A stretch of DNA of 64,000 nt from Flaccisagitta enflata (Eukaryota; Chaetognatha; Sagittoidea; Aphragmophora), in the NCBI GenBank assembly GCA_965153355.1, contig OZ231127.1:10230001-10294000 (forward strand), written 5' to 3'. Position 1 is the stretch's first letter; every line of letters begins with the position of its first letter. Shown in pieces: positions 1 to 10,764 of this stretch. The position numbers and the translations under genes are program-made. The notes beneath the pieces were generated by a model. The model did not search any database. It was not told where the DNA came from and was given only the letters and a program-made list of their open reading frames with translations.

Positions 1-304
1 CTGTCAGACATCTGGAAAAGAAATGTTTTAGCCGAGGTTAATAACTAGAAGTCAGCGGCCCATGAACAGAAACAGGCTACAATGAATGGAGAAATCATTA
101 ACCTTCAAGATAACTTGGTTGTAAAAATCTTCACTTGGTGAGATAGTGCCGTTGCCAGAAATGGATCTGTTTGTTTTCCCGCCATCCCAGCAATGATCGC
201 TATGCCCTGAGTACGCGAAGCCGTTATATCATTTTTGCAGACTTATAACTATCAATGATCAATCAATCAATATCAATGAACGTTTCATGACATTAATGAT
301 GTAC

Positions 305-1499
305 CTTCAAATGAGCAATCTTTCCAAGGCAGATCCCAAGAGAATGAATAACCAATGTAGTACATAGCCCAGGCGATGATAACATTGTAGTAAGTCGTCA
401 AGAAAAACGATAGAAAAACTGTAGCCAATCCCGCACCCTGAAGAAAAACACCAGAATTGTTGGCAAGGCTAAATTCTGCATAAACGGTATTAATGATGAA
501 ATCGGCTAGGCTTGGCATTGAAAACTCCTACTGTTTAAAGGATGCAGCACAAAATGCGCCATAAAATGAAAGGGGTTTGTCACCTTAAGCATAGGACAGA
601 TAGCTCCTAAGGCTCCAAAAGGGCCAAGGCGAGTAAATTGACCAACGGCTAGCTCCATGTAGAACAATGGGATGCCACATACAAAGAGCATGATGATGTA
701 CGGGATCAGGAAAGCGCCTGGAGACGAGGAAAATGAAGAGATTCACAAGGGAGGTTTATAAAGAAACCATGATGAAAGCAGTAGAACTGTATTCAGTTAT
801 AACCAGTCATAACCAGTTACAACAAGTTATAACCAGTTATAACCAGTGGAACTGTATTCAGTTATAAGTGGAAGCGCTTGACGGCCCCCAATAAGGCGAG
901 TCGGGTATCAAGTAGCACTCGCCATATCGTGTCTACTTTCATAATATCGTATAGATTTTGTGCGAACAGTGACCTGCTAAATGGTAGTTAGGGTGGAAAC
1001 TATGGCAGCGGCAGAAAGAATGGACAGCTTTCGCATACCGAATAACCGACACCAGGACGCGTTCAAAAATCTACTGTATCATATGACTGACCTCCGCCGC
1101 TCTCATAGCAAAGGAAGGGAAATCTCCAGATGTTGCCGAGTCCGACCGCGTAGCCAACGCAGGCCAAAATGAATTCGATTTTGCGCTCCCACTGTTGTCG
1201 TTCCCCACTCTCCACCGATGACGACGACGACTTCACCGTCGACGACATTCCGTCACCCGATGAAGCTCCGATGGAAGAAGATTCCGCCGACGAACTCGAC
1301 TCTGCCGAGATGCTCGTTGACGAGCCACTTGAAGGTGTCCCGACTTTGCCTCTGATGCTTCCGGTTAAGATCGCCGTCGAGGATTCCACGGAAGCGGATT
1401 CGTCTTCGCCTTTCATCATCGTCATGATGGCTGCCCGAAGTCGGTTGGAAGCTTTGAGATTGAAGTTTATTGGCTTCACGGATCTTTGTAATCTTGTTT
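305..1499 (-). CDS. SLC6-family Na+-dependent transporter, 5' exons (partial)
   Basis: Three exons read continuously on the minus strand: 1499-1092, 717-584 and 437-305, each bounded by AG/GT. The first in-frame ATG is at 1425. A good acceptor at 1500-1501 leaves open a further 5' exon, so the start is uncertain. A Ser-rich cytoplasmic tail of about 80 residues leads into [10 protein letters not shown] and [15 protein letters not shown], the TM1 signature of SLC6 symporters. Exon 2 gives TM2 ([20 protein letters not shown], then GQFTRLGP). Exon 3 gives TM3 ([15 protein letters not shown]). The residue that is Asp in monoamine transporters is Gly here (AVGLGN), as in amino-acid, glycine and GABA carriers, so an amino-acid-type substrate is inferred. 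TM4 to TM12 would lie beyond base 1. Substrate and subfamily are not resolved. Confidence 0.9.
797..868. repeat. 10-bp tandem repeat in SLC6 intron 1
   Basis: About six imperfect copies of CCAGTTATAA lie in the first visible SLC6 intron. No function is apparent. Confidence 0.7.
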
Positions 1500-2607
1500 C
1501 TGCAAATTAAAGTTAAAAGGTCATGACAACCTATTAGTCAAGGAAAAAGGTTTTGTTTCTCGAATACTCGAAATGAAGAGAGGCATAGATCACGCACTGA
1601 GACTTAAAGGAATATGAGTGAAGAAGAAAATTCCCAAGGGTAATGACTAATAAGTCGAGTCACTTATATAAGTCACTTGCACTTGTATAAGTAGGTATAA
1701 TTGACGGAATAGAATTGATAGGTACTCAAAATATTTTCCCCTGGAGATTTTTTAAAAAATGATTTAAAAATTCCGATATTTGACTTAAATATTCACGCGA
1801 GTTTTACCATATATCTCTATGGAAAAAAAAAATCATTTTCTGTCACTGTTCCAGAAACAGCAGTGGCTTAAAAATTTGGTTTTAATGAAATTTTTAAGCC
1901 ACTGATTGAAGATTCACATTCCTGGTTAAATTTTCAGTTTCCAAAAACATATATCCTCAAATTATACGAAGTATTTTAAAGATTGAAAGCTGTTGAAGAT
2001 AAGACAAAATTCTGGAGGGGCCCAGCATCATTTCTCCTCCTACTTATATACACATGCAAACTGCTTCCCTAGGGAATTTGTTTTCACTCATCATCCCCAC
2101 TGATCAATTATTTATTATTACATTGGCGCAATCGTAAAAATACAGATCCAAAATGTTGTGACATGCAAATTATTAGAGACGTAAAATAGTATTTTTATTA
2201 GTGATAAAACAATCAGTGGACGACCACTTCCTGAAGAACTATATAAGATATGTTTTTTTCGCGGACTCGCAGGCTTTGTCTGTTGGTCCGTCGGTCTGTA
2301 GGTCCTTCCGGGGTAATCAAGTTGAAAGTGGACAGGCATAGATATAATAAAGTAGCCATTTAAATATCTTGGTTCGATTCCTAGGTGGGAATAGGTAAAA
2401 GTTGTTTTTTTACTATAAAAATCATAAAAAGAAATAAAACTTGATATTCTTTGTTAAAGTTTTAGGTCTCATTTTCAACAAAACTGGGTGGAGACTCTGA
2501 AAGTATATACATTTTTGACAATCTTTTCCTGCGCTATAAGTCTTAAAATTCTTATGTTTACGCTCCCTGATGTTGATGATTTGATCAAAGATATTTTTTA
2601 TTTTTTG
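1500..2607. other. Gene-less AT-rich stretch with one perfect hairpin
   Basis: No coding exon was recognised on either strand. The one structured feature is a perfect 17-bp inverted repeat, 1861-1877 against 1888-1904, with a 10-nt loop (CAGTGGCTTAAAAATTT and its complement). The stretch lies upstream of the SLC6 exons in that gene's orientation, so it may hold 5' UTR or promoter DNA, but nothing specific can be identified. Confidence 0.5.
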
Positions 2608-3389
2608 ACACACCCGAACCACTCATGCTTACCTGATGTCTGGCAATGAATGGCTTGACCACCCATGTATACCTGATGTCTGGCAATGAATGGCTTGACC
2701 ACCCATGCTTACATGATGTCTGAAAATGAATGGCTTGACCACTCATGCTTACTCGATGTCTGACAATGAATCGCTTGACCACTCATGCTTACCTGATTCT
2801 GACAATGAATCGCTTGACCACTCATGCTTGCCCAATGTCTGACAATGAATCGCTTGACCACTCATGCTTACCTGATGTCAGACAATGTATCGCTTGACCA
2901 CTCATGCTTACCTGATGTCTGACAATGAATCGCTTGACCACTCATGCTTACCTGATGTCTGACAATGAATCGCTTGACCACTCATGCTTACCCGATGTCT
3001 GACAATGAATCGCTTGACCACTCATGCTTACCAGATGTCATGTCTGACAATGAATTGCTTTACCACTCATGCTTACCTGATGTCTGACAATTAGTGGCTT
3101 GATCACTCATGCTTACCTGATGTCTGACAATGAATCGCTTGACCACTCATGCTTACCTGATGTCTGACAATGAATCGCTTGACCACTCATGCTTACCCGA
3201 TGTCTGACAATGAATCGCTTGACCACTCATGCTTACCAGATGTCATGTCTGACAATGAATTGCTTTACCACTCATGCTTACCTGATGTCTGACAATTAGT
3301 GGCTTGATCACTCATGCTTACCTGATGTCTGACAATTAGTGGCTTGATCACTCATGCTTACCTGATGTCTGACAATGAATGGCTTGACT
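2608..3389. repeat. 40-bp minisatellite, about 19-20 copies
   Basis: Head-to-tail units of about 40 bp contain GCTTGACCACTCATGCTTAC followed by CTGATGTCTGACAATGAATC. Variants (TGGCTTGATCACTC, CAGATGTCATGTCTG) recur as a block: CCAGATGTCATG appears near 3031 and again near 3236. That 205-bp spacing equals five units plus 5 bp and marks an internal higher-order duplication. There are no unique spacers between units. Confidence 0.95.
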
Positions 3390-3821
3390 AGCGACGACGA
3401 ATGAGTTTGGCAAAAGCCGGGAACCCGCTGTTGAGCACTTCGGTGGAAAGAGTGGAAAACTGTTTGTTTCTCATCTGAGTTTTTGGGATGAATGTTCGGT
3501 GTTGAGACGGAACGAGAATAATGATCGTGAATGAAGAAACTTTCGCCGAAGAAGAACAAAACTTGATCCAATGCTTGATCCAAGGCTTGATCCCGCCTAC
3601 CAGGCCACCACCAGCCCGGCACACATTCAAATTTCAAGGTCAAGTCCGTCTGAGATCGGCTTCGTGTTTATCTCCAGTTCTGGGAAGGTTCTCCGTAGAA
3701 TTATAATCGGGATTTTAGGATTCCATTTCAAATCTCGAAGGAAATGAGAAGGCCTTCACCTTGGCAATTCTCGCCCTCCTGAGATGAAAATGAGAATTGA
3801 ATGATAAACCCGCCTTAAAGA
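3390..3821. other. Non-repetitive segment, no assignable gene
   Basis: This mixed-composition segment lies between the minisatellite and the nested transposons. It has open frames on both strands, including a minus-strand frame of about 110 codons, but no family motif was recognised and no exon with convincing splice borders continues into either neighbouring gene. Confidence 0.4.
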
Positions 3822-3874
3822 AACAAGGCCGGATACACGGCAATCCAGTCGCGGACGGTTGAGGAAGAGCAGTA

Positions 3875-4437
3875 CACGCTTTTCATTTTATAAGAACACG
3901 GATTTCAAAAGTCAGTCTCAGCGCTTTTTTGAGGCTCAAGCTTTCTTAACATGTTCTAATTTTTAAATTAGATAATCTCTTTAATTCTGAGCCGGACTTA
4001 CCTTCCGCGGGGCCCTAGGCTTGACTGCTACCGCGGGGCCCCCCAGCCCCCTTTTGAGGGCCCTTCTACCCCTTTCCCTTGGCTTTTCCACTTTTACGGC
4101 CCTCCCTCTTCCTATACAAAAAGCCCATTTGGGAGAAAATTGGTATTTATTTCTATTTGTTGATAACATATCACATCTTTTTGTTTTATTTTGAAAAAAT
4201 CTGACAGATTATAGTTTGCAACTTCATAATAAGCAATTTCTTGATACAATACATTGTAAGACAGGATTGAAAAAAGAAAATTTTCTAAAAGTTTGATTCA
4301 AATTCAGTAGTTCCCCTTTTAAATGAAAATGTAAATGAATTTCTTTGATACCTCAATATAACATTTGTAATAATGGAGCTTTTCTTTTTTTTCTTTTCTT
4401 TCTTTCTGTTTCTTTTTGATTTTGGGTTATTCTCTCC

Positions 4438-4488
<51 letters not shown>

Positions 4489-4905
4489 TTTTCTTTCTTT
4501 CTTTCTCTCTTCTTTTTTCAAAGTTAGGGGCTCTACCGCGGGGCCCCCCTTACCGCGGGGCCCTAGGCTTAAGCCTCTTAAGCCTATTGGGAAGTCCGGC
4601 TCAGCTTTAATTATATATCTATATTATTATAAAAGTTTTTTTTTAAGCAATTGTAAAAAAAAAATCATTATTAAAAAAAAAGAAATGTAAGATTTATATT
4701 TGATTAATAATGAATTATTATTTCAAAAAATATTATCAAAATATCCATCATTCAGGGTTTTTCATTTAATTTTACTAATTTTTAAAAACTTATACTCTTA
4801 TCTGCAAATCTGAGGCTCAGCATGTTCTTAAGATGTTTTTATTTTTTAACTATATCTGAGGCTGATGTTCTCTTTTCACAGTGTTCTTATAAAAAGAAAA
4901 GCGTG
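3875..4905. mobile_element. TIR element (MITE-like) inserted in the HPR copy
   Basis: Terminal inverted repeats start CACGCTTTTC and end GAAAAGCGTG, and similarity continues inward for about 100 bp. A TA lies at each side (3873-3874 and 4906-4907), as expected for a TA-duplicating (Tc1/mariner-type) insertion. No transposase frame is present. A second copy in the opposite orientation lies at 34105-34520 (416 bp), close to the 405 bp left here once the inner insertion and one of its target copies are removed. Confidence 0.8.
3987..4604. mobile_element. Inner non-autonomous DNA transposon, 8-bp TSD
   Basis: Perfect 13-bp TIRs (CTGAGCCGGACTT and AAGTCCGGCTCAG) are flanked by a perfect 8-bp duplication, CTTTAATT, at 3979-3986 and 4605-4612. 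The paralogous element at 34105-34520 lacks the insertion and has a single TCTTTGATTATATATCTAT-like site. An 8-bp TSD suggests a hAT-like (or other 8-bp-TSD) superfamily; that is inference. The interior carries four CCGCGGGGCCC-type blocks in inverted arrangement and a (CTTT)n tract at about 4432-4510. No transposase is present. Confidence 0.88.
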
Positions 4906-4997
4906 TAATGTGAAAACCACTCGCAAGTCAAAAATGCGACTTACTTACGTACCGACCGACACTGCAAGGTGTAGAGTCGCGTGTCCGCGACTAAGAA

Positions 4998-5820
4998 TAT
5001 ATGAGATCTCTTGGCTAGTCCACTCTCAAGATGACGGACGGACCAACGGACGCGCAAAGCATCATTGATTCAACGCTGGCGGATTTGAATTGCTGAACCT
5101 TTTAAAACACCTCTATAATCATATTCATTGCCCGTTGGTCGTTGCTGTCTTTCTATCTCATGTCATGTGACGAAACCCGGTTACGATAAATCATAAAATG
5201 CGAGCAAAAGAAAAAAAAAAAAAAAAACAAACCAAAAAATGCGGCGCGTGCGCAAAGCTTTGACATTCCCGTCAAAAACTTAAAAAATATCGTGATGAGT
5301 TGTAGTTACGTATGAATCGATCTTGGTCCGCTAGGGCACGGGAAACGGGAAATGAAAATGCGATGCCAAACAAAATGACGGATGAAAAAAAAATAAGTTT
5401 AAAGTGGCAAACGCTTTGAGATCATGCGGCCATTCTCGTTAACATGTGCTTCTATCTATACTCTGAAAGATGGCTGATACAATGCTGTTAGTACTGAATA
5501 CTTCGGTCCTTGACTTTGAATTATGCATGAGCTTACTCTAGATAAACAGTTCATGAAAAGGAGAAAGTTAGTTATAGACATAGTTATTTTAAAGAACGCT
5601 GTATAAATAAGATGTTAATACAAAAATACCAAAAAAAAAAAAAAAAAATAAGAAAAAATACTTTTTTTATATTTGCCAAAATTTAAAGAGAAATATGAGA
5701 ATGTTCAGGCTGAGATTCAGTATTTTAGATTTCGTAATATTTTATTCATAACTCGTTGAGTGGAATCTTTTTTTGCGCCTCTGCAGAGTAAATCTCGACA
5801 TCTGAAGGTCGAATAATGAA
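4998..5820. other. Intergenic stretch without recognised gene
   Basis: AT-rich sequence with A-runs near 5210-5226 and 5632-5648. No exon, RNA gene or clear mobile element was recognised. Confidence 0.4.
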
Positions 5821-5821
5821 A

Positions 5822-6049
5822 CAAGTGACGCGGGGTCACAATATCGTTGCGGACGGGTGGACAGGAGCATTCAACCCCCATCCACATCCAACGCCCCACC
5901 CAACCCACCTTCCACCACAGACATACACAAAAACCTTTTGAAACGCTCGTGTTCCCACTTTTTGACTTAGTCACATCTACGGACGGAACGACGGAACGAC
6001 GGACCGACGGACAAAGCCTCTCAAAGAGTTGCGTGTCCACAACTAAAAA
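5822..6049 (-). mobile_element. HPR element, TTGCG subtype
   Basis: The hairpin lies at 6027-6044. The distant motif GTTGCGGAC at 5846-5854 (plus strand) matches the TTGCG form of P. The second hairpin here is GTGAC-CCCGC-GTCAC (minus-strand reading of 5825-5839), quite unlike the GCCG/CGGC stem of other copies but equally self-complementary, and it is followed by TTGTT. Confidence 0.75.
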
Positions 6050-6158
6050 CTAATCAAGGACTGGGACATCTAAACAAATCAAAGGCGCTGTTTTGATAAC
6101 AGCCGAAGGTCCCAATTTCCGGTTGTCATACAATTTTAGGAGAAAAAGATTGAAACAC

Positions 6159-6360
6159 TTATTAGTCGCGGACACGCGACCCTAGAACTTGCTGCGTCGT
6201 TCCCTCCGTCGGTCGGTCCGAACATCCTGCATCCGTCGGTAACTTTTTCTATCCGCCGGTAACTTTTTCTATCCGCCGGTCCGTCTCAAAGTCGTTATTC
6301 GAGGTGTTCATCGCCTGTCCACCCATCCTTGTCTATAATAGCCGTGTATCTAACCTTGTT
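6159..6360 (+). mobile_element. HPR element, degenerate right end
   Basis: It starts TTAGTCGCGGACACGCGAC at about 6163 and has the GTCGGTCGG block. Its right end is decayed (AGCCGTGTATCTAACCTTGTT). Confidence 0.6.
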
Positions 6361-6557
6361 CCAAAAGCGCTCTTACGCGTTTTACCCACTTTACCCCAAT
6401 TAACTCACGCCATCGTTCTCTTGTAAGAACCCTAAATATTGGTCAGCTGGTCCGTTCGTCGAACAGTGTCATTGATAAGTATATCCTGTGTGACCTAATG
6501 AAGATGAAGGAAAGAATAGAATGAGAATGAATAGACGAGAAAAATGAACATTTTTTT

Positions 6558-6785
6558 TCTCTTTAGTTGCGGGCGCGCAACTCAATAAGAGGCTTTGTCC
6601 GCCCGTTGTTACGTGACGTTTGAGTTGAAAAGTGCGAAAACGCGCATTTTTAATGTTGCAGCTGAACTGGTCTGTGTTTGGGAGTGAGTATGGGGTGGGC
6701 GGGAGTGTTGATGGGAGTTTTACGCCCCTGCCCACCCGTTCGCAACGATATTGTAACCCCGCGTCACTAGCTATTTTGTTGTTTT
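6558..6785 (+). mobile_element. HPR element, TTGCG subtype
   Basis: Left hairpin AGTTGCGGGCGCGCAACT at 6565-6582, followed by AATAAGAGGCTTTGTCC. The right part has GCCCCTGCCCACCCG, CGCAAC at 6741-6746 and a GTAAC-CCCGC-GTCAC second hairpin with one mismatch. Confidence 0.7.
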
Positions 6786-7789
6786 TTTTTAATGAAAGAG
6801 GTCTAACAACATAGATAACCCGATGTTTCATGGTGGGGCTGAGACTATGACACCTAGACAGTAGATTATCTTTTTGCCGATTACGTAAAAAGACGACCAG
6901 TGGTAATGTTTTTTTTTTTGTTTTTTTTTGCCGGCAAATCTCATGCAATTCCCGACTTGAGTCTAGTTACTGAGTTCATGATTGGCCCCAGTTAGTGACG
7001 TAATTTGGAAAACATCCAATCATCGTCAAGAGAAAAGGTCTTGTTTCTTCAAACTCAAAGGGCGTCTAGCTTGTTCTACATCGCACAGAAACATGTGCCA
7101 GGGAACCATAGCACTATGAGCTATGGATTGGGCCAGGTGGCTCATTGGATATTTGAGTGAAAATTTTCATCTTTGTTAAATGGCTGAAACCATATAGAAT
7201 ACTCAAAGTAACATATGAGCATACATTTTAAGTCCATATGGCAGGTTTTTGGGCATTTTTGAGTGAAAAAAAGCGCTTGAAGTGCACTGTAACATGAAAA
7301 TTTCAAAATTTCAACAAAAATCAATAGTTTTAGATTATCTGAAAAATAGCTTATGTCGGGGTGCAAACGAAGGAAAAGTTTCGGTTTCAGACTCTTTCTT
7401 TAGCCATAGCAATGATCAAATCATAATTCTTAAATAAGATTTAAAATTTGATTATTTAGAATTATCTTATTGGTAAAAGAAAACCTAGTTTGATAAAGGC
7501 ATTGCTTTGTTTTATTGATAAAGACAAGAAATGATCACCCAAAGTAATAAATTCTTTTAAAATGATGGAGCAAAAATTCATAACTTGTGAAGGGAAAATT
7601 CTAAGACTTGAACAAATTGAAGAATTTTGCATTTCTAAGATCATGGCCCTCATCTTTTATGTCCATAGAATGAAGCCATGTTTTCAAAAATGCAAAATTT
7701 CACATTTAGAGAGAGTCTTAGAATTTTCCTTAAGATAAGTCAAGTTGCAAAATCAATTTTTTTTTCAGAATTCCTTTATTTTTTCTCCC

Positions 7790-7872
7790 TTTTTAGTCGC
7801 GTGCACGCGACTCTACACCTTGCCGTGTCGGTCGGTAGGTCCGTCGGTAGGTCCGTCACATTTTTGAAATTA
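7790..7872 (+). mobile_element. HPR element, 3'-truncated
   Basis: TTTTTAG plus hairpin AGTCGCGTGCACGCGACT, then CTACACCTTGCCGTGTCGG and a GTCCGTCGGTAGG block. The right end is missing and runs into the GGGTACTTTA repeat. Confidence 0.7.
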
Positions 7873-7879
7873 TGACTTT

Positions 7880-8030
7880 TTAAGGTTATTTAGGGTCATT
7901 TAAGGTACTCTAGGGTATTTCAGGGTACTTTAGGGTACTTTAGGGTACTTAAGTTATTCTAGGTACTTAAGGTACTTGGGTACTTTTGGGTACTTTAGGG
8001 TACTTTAGGGCACATAACGGTACTTAAGGG
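7880..8030. repeat. Imperfect GGGTACTTTA tandem repeat
   Basis: About a dozen degenerate units (GGGTACTTTA, GGGTACTTAA, GGGTATTTCA) lie between two HPR copies. The pattern resumes briefly after the second copy near 8235. Confidence 0.75.
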
Positions 8031-8205
8031 TTTTTAGTCGCGGACAAGCGACTCTATAAGAGGCTTTGTCCGTCCGTCCGTCCGTCCGTTGGTTGGTTGG
8101 TTGGTTGGTCGGTCCGTGGTGATCGAGTTGAAAAGTGTGAAAACGCGCATTTCCGCCCCTGCCCACCCGTCCGCGACTGGTATTGGCCGTGTATCCGGCC
8201 TTGTT
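8031..8205 (+). mobile_element. HPR element, complete reference copy (TCGCG subtype)
   Basis: The order is: TTTTTAG, hairpin with P = AGTCGCGGAC, CTCTATAAGAGGCTTTGTCC, a GTCCGTCCG/GTTGG tract, GTTGAAAAGTGTGAAAACGC, CCCCTGCCCACCC, the distant complement GTCCGCGACT at 8169-8178, the second hairpin GGCCG-TGTATC-CGGCC and TTGTT. It is 175 bp with no open frame. No tRNA-type internal promoter was evident. Confidence 0.85.
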
Positions 8206-8329
8206 AAGATATTAAAAAAATGAATGTAGATTAGGGTACAGAAGGTTACTTTAGGGTACCTAAAGGTATTTTTTTGCATTTCAAAATATTTTAGGCGGCG
8301 GCGGAGCCGCTCGCCGAGTCAGCAGCTTA

Positions 8330-9260
8330 AGTATGTAAATATGTAAGTTTGTAATTAGGTAAGTATGTAAGTATGTAAGTATGTAAGTATGTAGTATGTA
8401 AGTATGTAGTTTGTAAGTATGTAGTATGTTAAGTATGTAGTATGAAGTTATGTAGTTGTGTGCAGTATGAAGTTGTGTACATAATAAACATTTTTAACAT
8501 TTTTAACATTTTTAACATTTTTAACAAATGTAAGTATGTAAGTATGTAAGTACATTCATGTGAGTATGTAGGTAATTATGTAAGTATGTAAGTAAGTATG
8601 TAAGTATGTAAGTATGTAAGTATGTATGTAAGTATGTAAATATGTAAGTATGAAAGTAAGTAAGTAAGTATGTAAGTAAGTAAGCATGTATGTAAGTATG
8701 TGAGTATGTAGCTAAGTATGTAAGTATGTATGTAAGTATGTATGTAAGTATGTAAGCACGTAAGTATGTAAGCAGTGAGTATGTAGGTAAGTATGTAAGT
8801 ATGTAAGTTAGTAAGTATGTAAGTACGTAAGTATGTAAGTATGTATGTATGTAAGTATGTAAGTAAGTATGTAAGTATGTATGTAAGTATGTATGTATGT
8901 ATGTAAGTATGTAAGTATGTAAGGATGTATGTATGTAAGTATGTAAGTATGTAAGGATGTATGTATGTAAGTATGTAAGTATGTATGTATGTACGTATGT
9001 AAGTAAGTAAGTAAGTATGTAAGTAAGTTTGCATGTAAGTAAGTTTGCATGTAAGTAAGTATTTATATAAGTATGTATGTAAGTATGTAAGTAAATATGT
9101 AAGTATGTATGTATATATACAAGTATGTAAATATGTAAGTATGTAATTAGGTAAGTATTTAATTATGTAAGTATGTAAGTATGTAGTATGTATGTAGTAA
9201 GTATGTAGTATGTTAAGTATGTAGTATAAAGTTATGTAATTGCATGTAGTATGAAGTTGT
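8330..9260. repeat. GTAA/GTAT tetranucleotide array (~0.9 kb)
   Basis: Long mixed array of GTAAGTAT-type units, interrupted at about 8480-8525 by repeated TTTTTAACA. The long minus-strand frames over it (Thr/Tyr/Leu/His repeats) are artefacts of the tetranucleotide. Confidence 0.9.
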
Positions 9261-10335
9261 GTAGTTTTGTGTAACTTAGCACGCGACTGTTGGCCTGTTG
9301 GGCTTGTTTAATTACTCAGCACTCTTCTCTAAATTACCAATCCTTTTTCATGCAAAACTAAAATAAATACAACGTAATAATCACATTTTTTGATGAAAAA
9401 AATCCAAATCAGTAAAATTTAAAATATTAAAAATATTGGTTTGACTCATGAAATTTGGTCTTCGTTTGCACCTCGACTTATGTAATCTCCATTATTGGAT
9501 TAGATTCCTTTATTAATGTCTCAATGGCTAGAAAAGTTTATAAAAACATTTTTCACATATCTAGGATTGATAAACTACCTTATTATTTTCAAATATTTGA
9601 TTTTATTTTCGTGATTTTTTTACCCTATGACAAAAATAATCGCACAAGGACGCACAACATGAAACCTATGCCAAAATGTAGCTTAACGTATCCTGAATTG
9701 AGATTGCTATGGCTCAGGACAAGAAATAATGTGGATAAGAGTAAAAATCTTTATTTGATTGGAAGAAAAATAAGCTAAATGAGCAAAAAAATGATTTTTT
9801 TTAGCATCTGATTAAGGAATCTTTCTGAACAAAGACAAAAATTTTATTGATTTGGTAAAACTTCAGATAATTTAAATACTAAATGTAAGAGACTGGAGTT
9901 GTATTTTTTACTTGATTTTCTCAAAATTCTCTTCTTTTGTATTCTAAGCTCATTAAGCTTTTACTCCAGTAGAAATGAGTCAATATTGGGTGTAAATAGT
10001 TTCATAACATGTAAAAATATGCAAAAAAATGTATTTCACTTTGTATATTTCATAAGGAACAATGTAATGGAAAAGATGTAATGTTAATCCCCAATGAGCC
10101 ACCTAGCGCACATTTCAGCCCAGAGTGCACAGGAGAGTAGCAGCAAGAAATGACGCCTGATATTGAGTACTTTAGCAAATTACATAAGTGCAATGTTCTT
10201 ATTCGGAGAGACAGAGACCGACAGAGACCGGCAGAGAGAAATATAGAAAGAGAGTCAGACAGACAGAAAGAAAGAGATACAGAGAGACAGACGGATAGAG
10301 AGACAGACGGACAAATGGAGACAGCTACAGGCATT

Positions 10336-10339
<4 letters not shown>
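9261..10339. other. AT-rich stretch without recognised gene
   Basis: No exon of the flanking genes was found. A plus-strand frame of about 107 codons near 9455 has no recognisable motif. GACAGA-rich low-complexity DNA begins near 10205. Confidence 0.35.
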
Positions 10340-10413
<74 letters not shown>

Positions 10414-10460
10414 CAGAGAGACAGAGAGACAGAGACAGAGAGACAGAGACAGAGAGAAAG
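10340..10460. repeat. (GA)n then GAGACA microsatellite
   Basis: Pure GA for about 65 bp, grading into GAGACAGA. It adjoins an HPR copy. Confidence 0.95.
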
Positions 10461-10486
10461 AAAGAGAAAGGATAAGACGGTGGGAG

Positions 10487-10764
10487 AACAAGCCCGACCG
10501 GGCAACGATGCGTCCGGGCTGTGTCTCAGCGTGTATTGATCATGTGACATATGTATGGAGAGACAGATGGACGAACCGACGAGTGAAAAGACTCTCAGAA
10601 CATGTTGGTTGATCGTTTGTTTCAGTGTAGGATCTCACCGTGGCCAAAAACAGCCGAGAAACGCGTTTTTTGCACAGGCGTGACGGACCGATCGACAGAC
10701 CGACGGACCGACGGACGAACAGACCCTCTTATAGAGATGCGTTCCTGACGGACGCATCTAAAAA
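10487..10764 (-). mobile_element. HPR element, long GATGCG subtype
   Basis: Read on the minus strand: TTTTTAG, hairpin at 10735-10759 with P = AGATGCGTCC, CTCTATAAGAGGGTCTG, GTCCGTCGG tract, a longer subtype-specific middle (GGCCACGGTGAGATCC and so on), the distant complement GGACGCATC (complement of 10507-10515), the second hairpin GCCC-GGTC-GGGC and TTGTT. It is about 278 bp. It shares architecture, not sequence, with the TCGCG subtype apart from the GTCCGTCGG block. Confidence 0.8.

Larger units (their letters stand above)
3822..4997 (-). mobile_element. HPR element, interrupted by a nested insertion
   Basis: Read on the minus strand, it begins with the hairpin at 4975-4992 (AGTCGCGGACACGCGACT) and ends with the distant complement of P (plus-strand AGTCGCGGAC at 3847-3856), the second hairpin GCCG-TGTATC-CGGC and CTTGTT. 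The core is only about 143 bp once the insertion at 3875-4905 is removed. Confidence 0.8.
7135..10104. mobile_element. Possible ~3-kb inverted-repeat-bounded unit
   Basis: AGGTGGCTCATTGG (7135-7148) is exactly complementary to CCAATGAGCCACCT (10091-10104). Further in, GTGCAAACGAAG near 7361 is inverted near 9460 (CTTCGTTTGCAC). The arms have otherwise diverged and the interior holds HPR copies and a long tetranucleotide array. The two matches could be ends of one old fold-back element or two unrelated elements. Confidence 0.35.

Noticed and set aside
2608-3389. CRISPR-like array of short repeats
   Set aside because: Units are directly contiguous with no unique spacers, and the surrounding genes are intron-bearing animal genes. 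It is a minisatellite.
3308-3643. Minus-strand 111-codon frame as an upstream SLC6 exon
   Set aside because: It runs into the minisatellite, shows no SLC6 similarity and has no clear splice link to 1499.
8031-8205. HPR elements as Helitrons
   Set aside because: The hairpin directly adjoins CTAAAAA, not 10 or so bases before a CTRR end, and the other end does not start with TC.
8576-9050. 152-codon Thr/Tyr/Leu/His repeat frame
   Set aside because: It is an artefact of the GTAA/GTAT tetranucleotide array.
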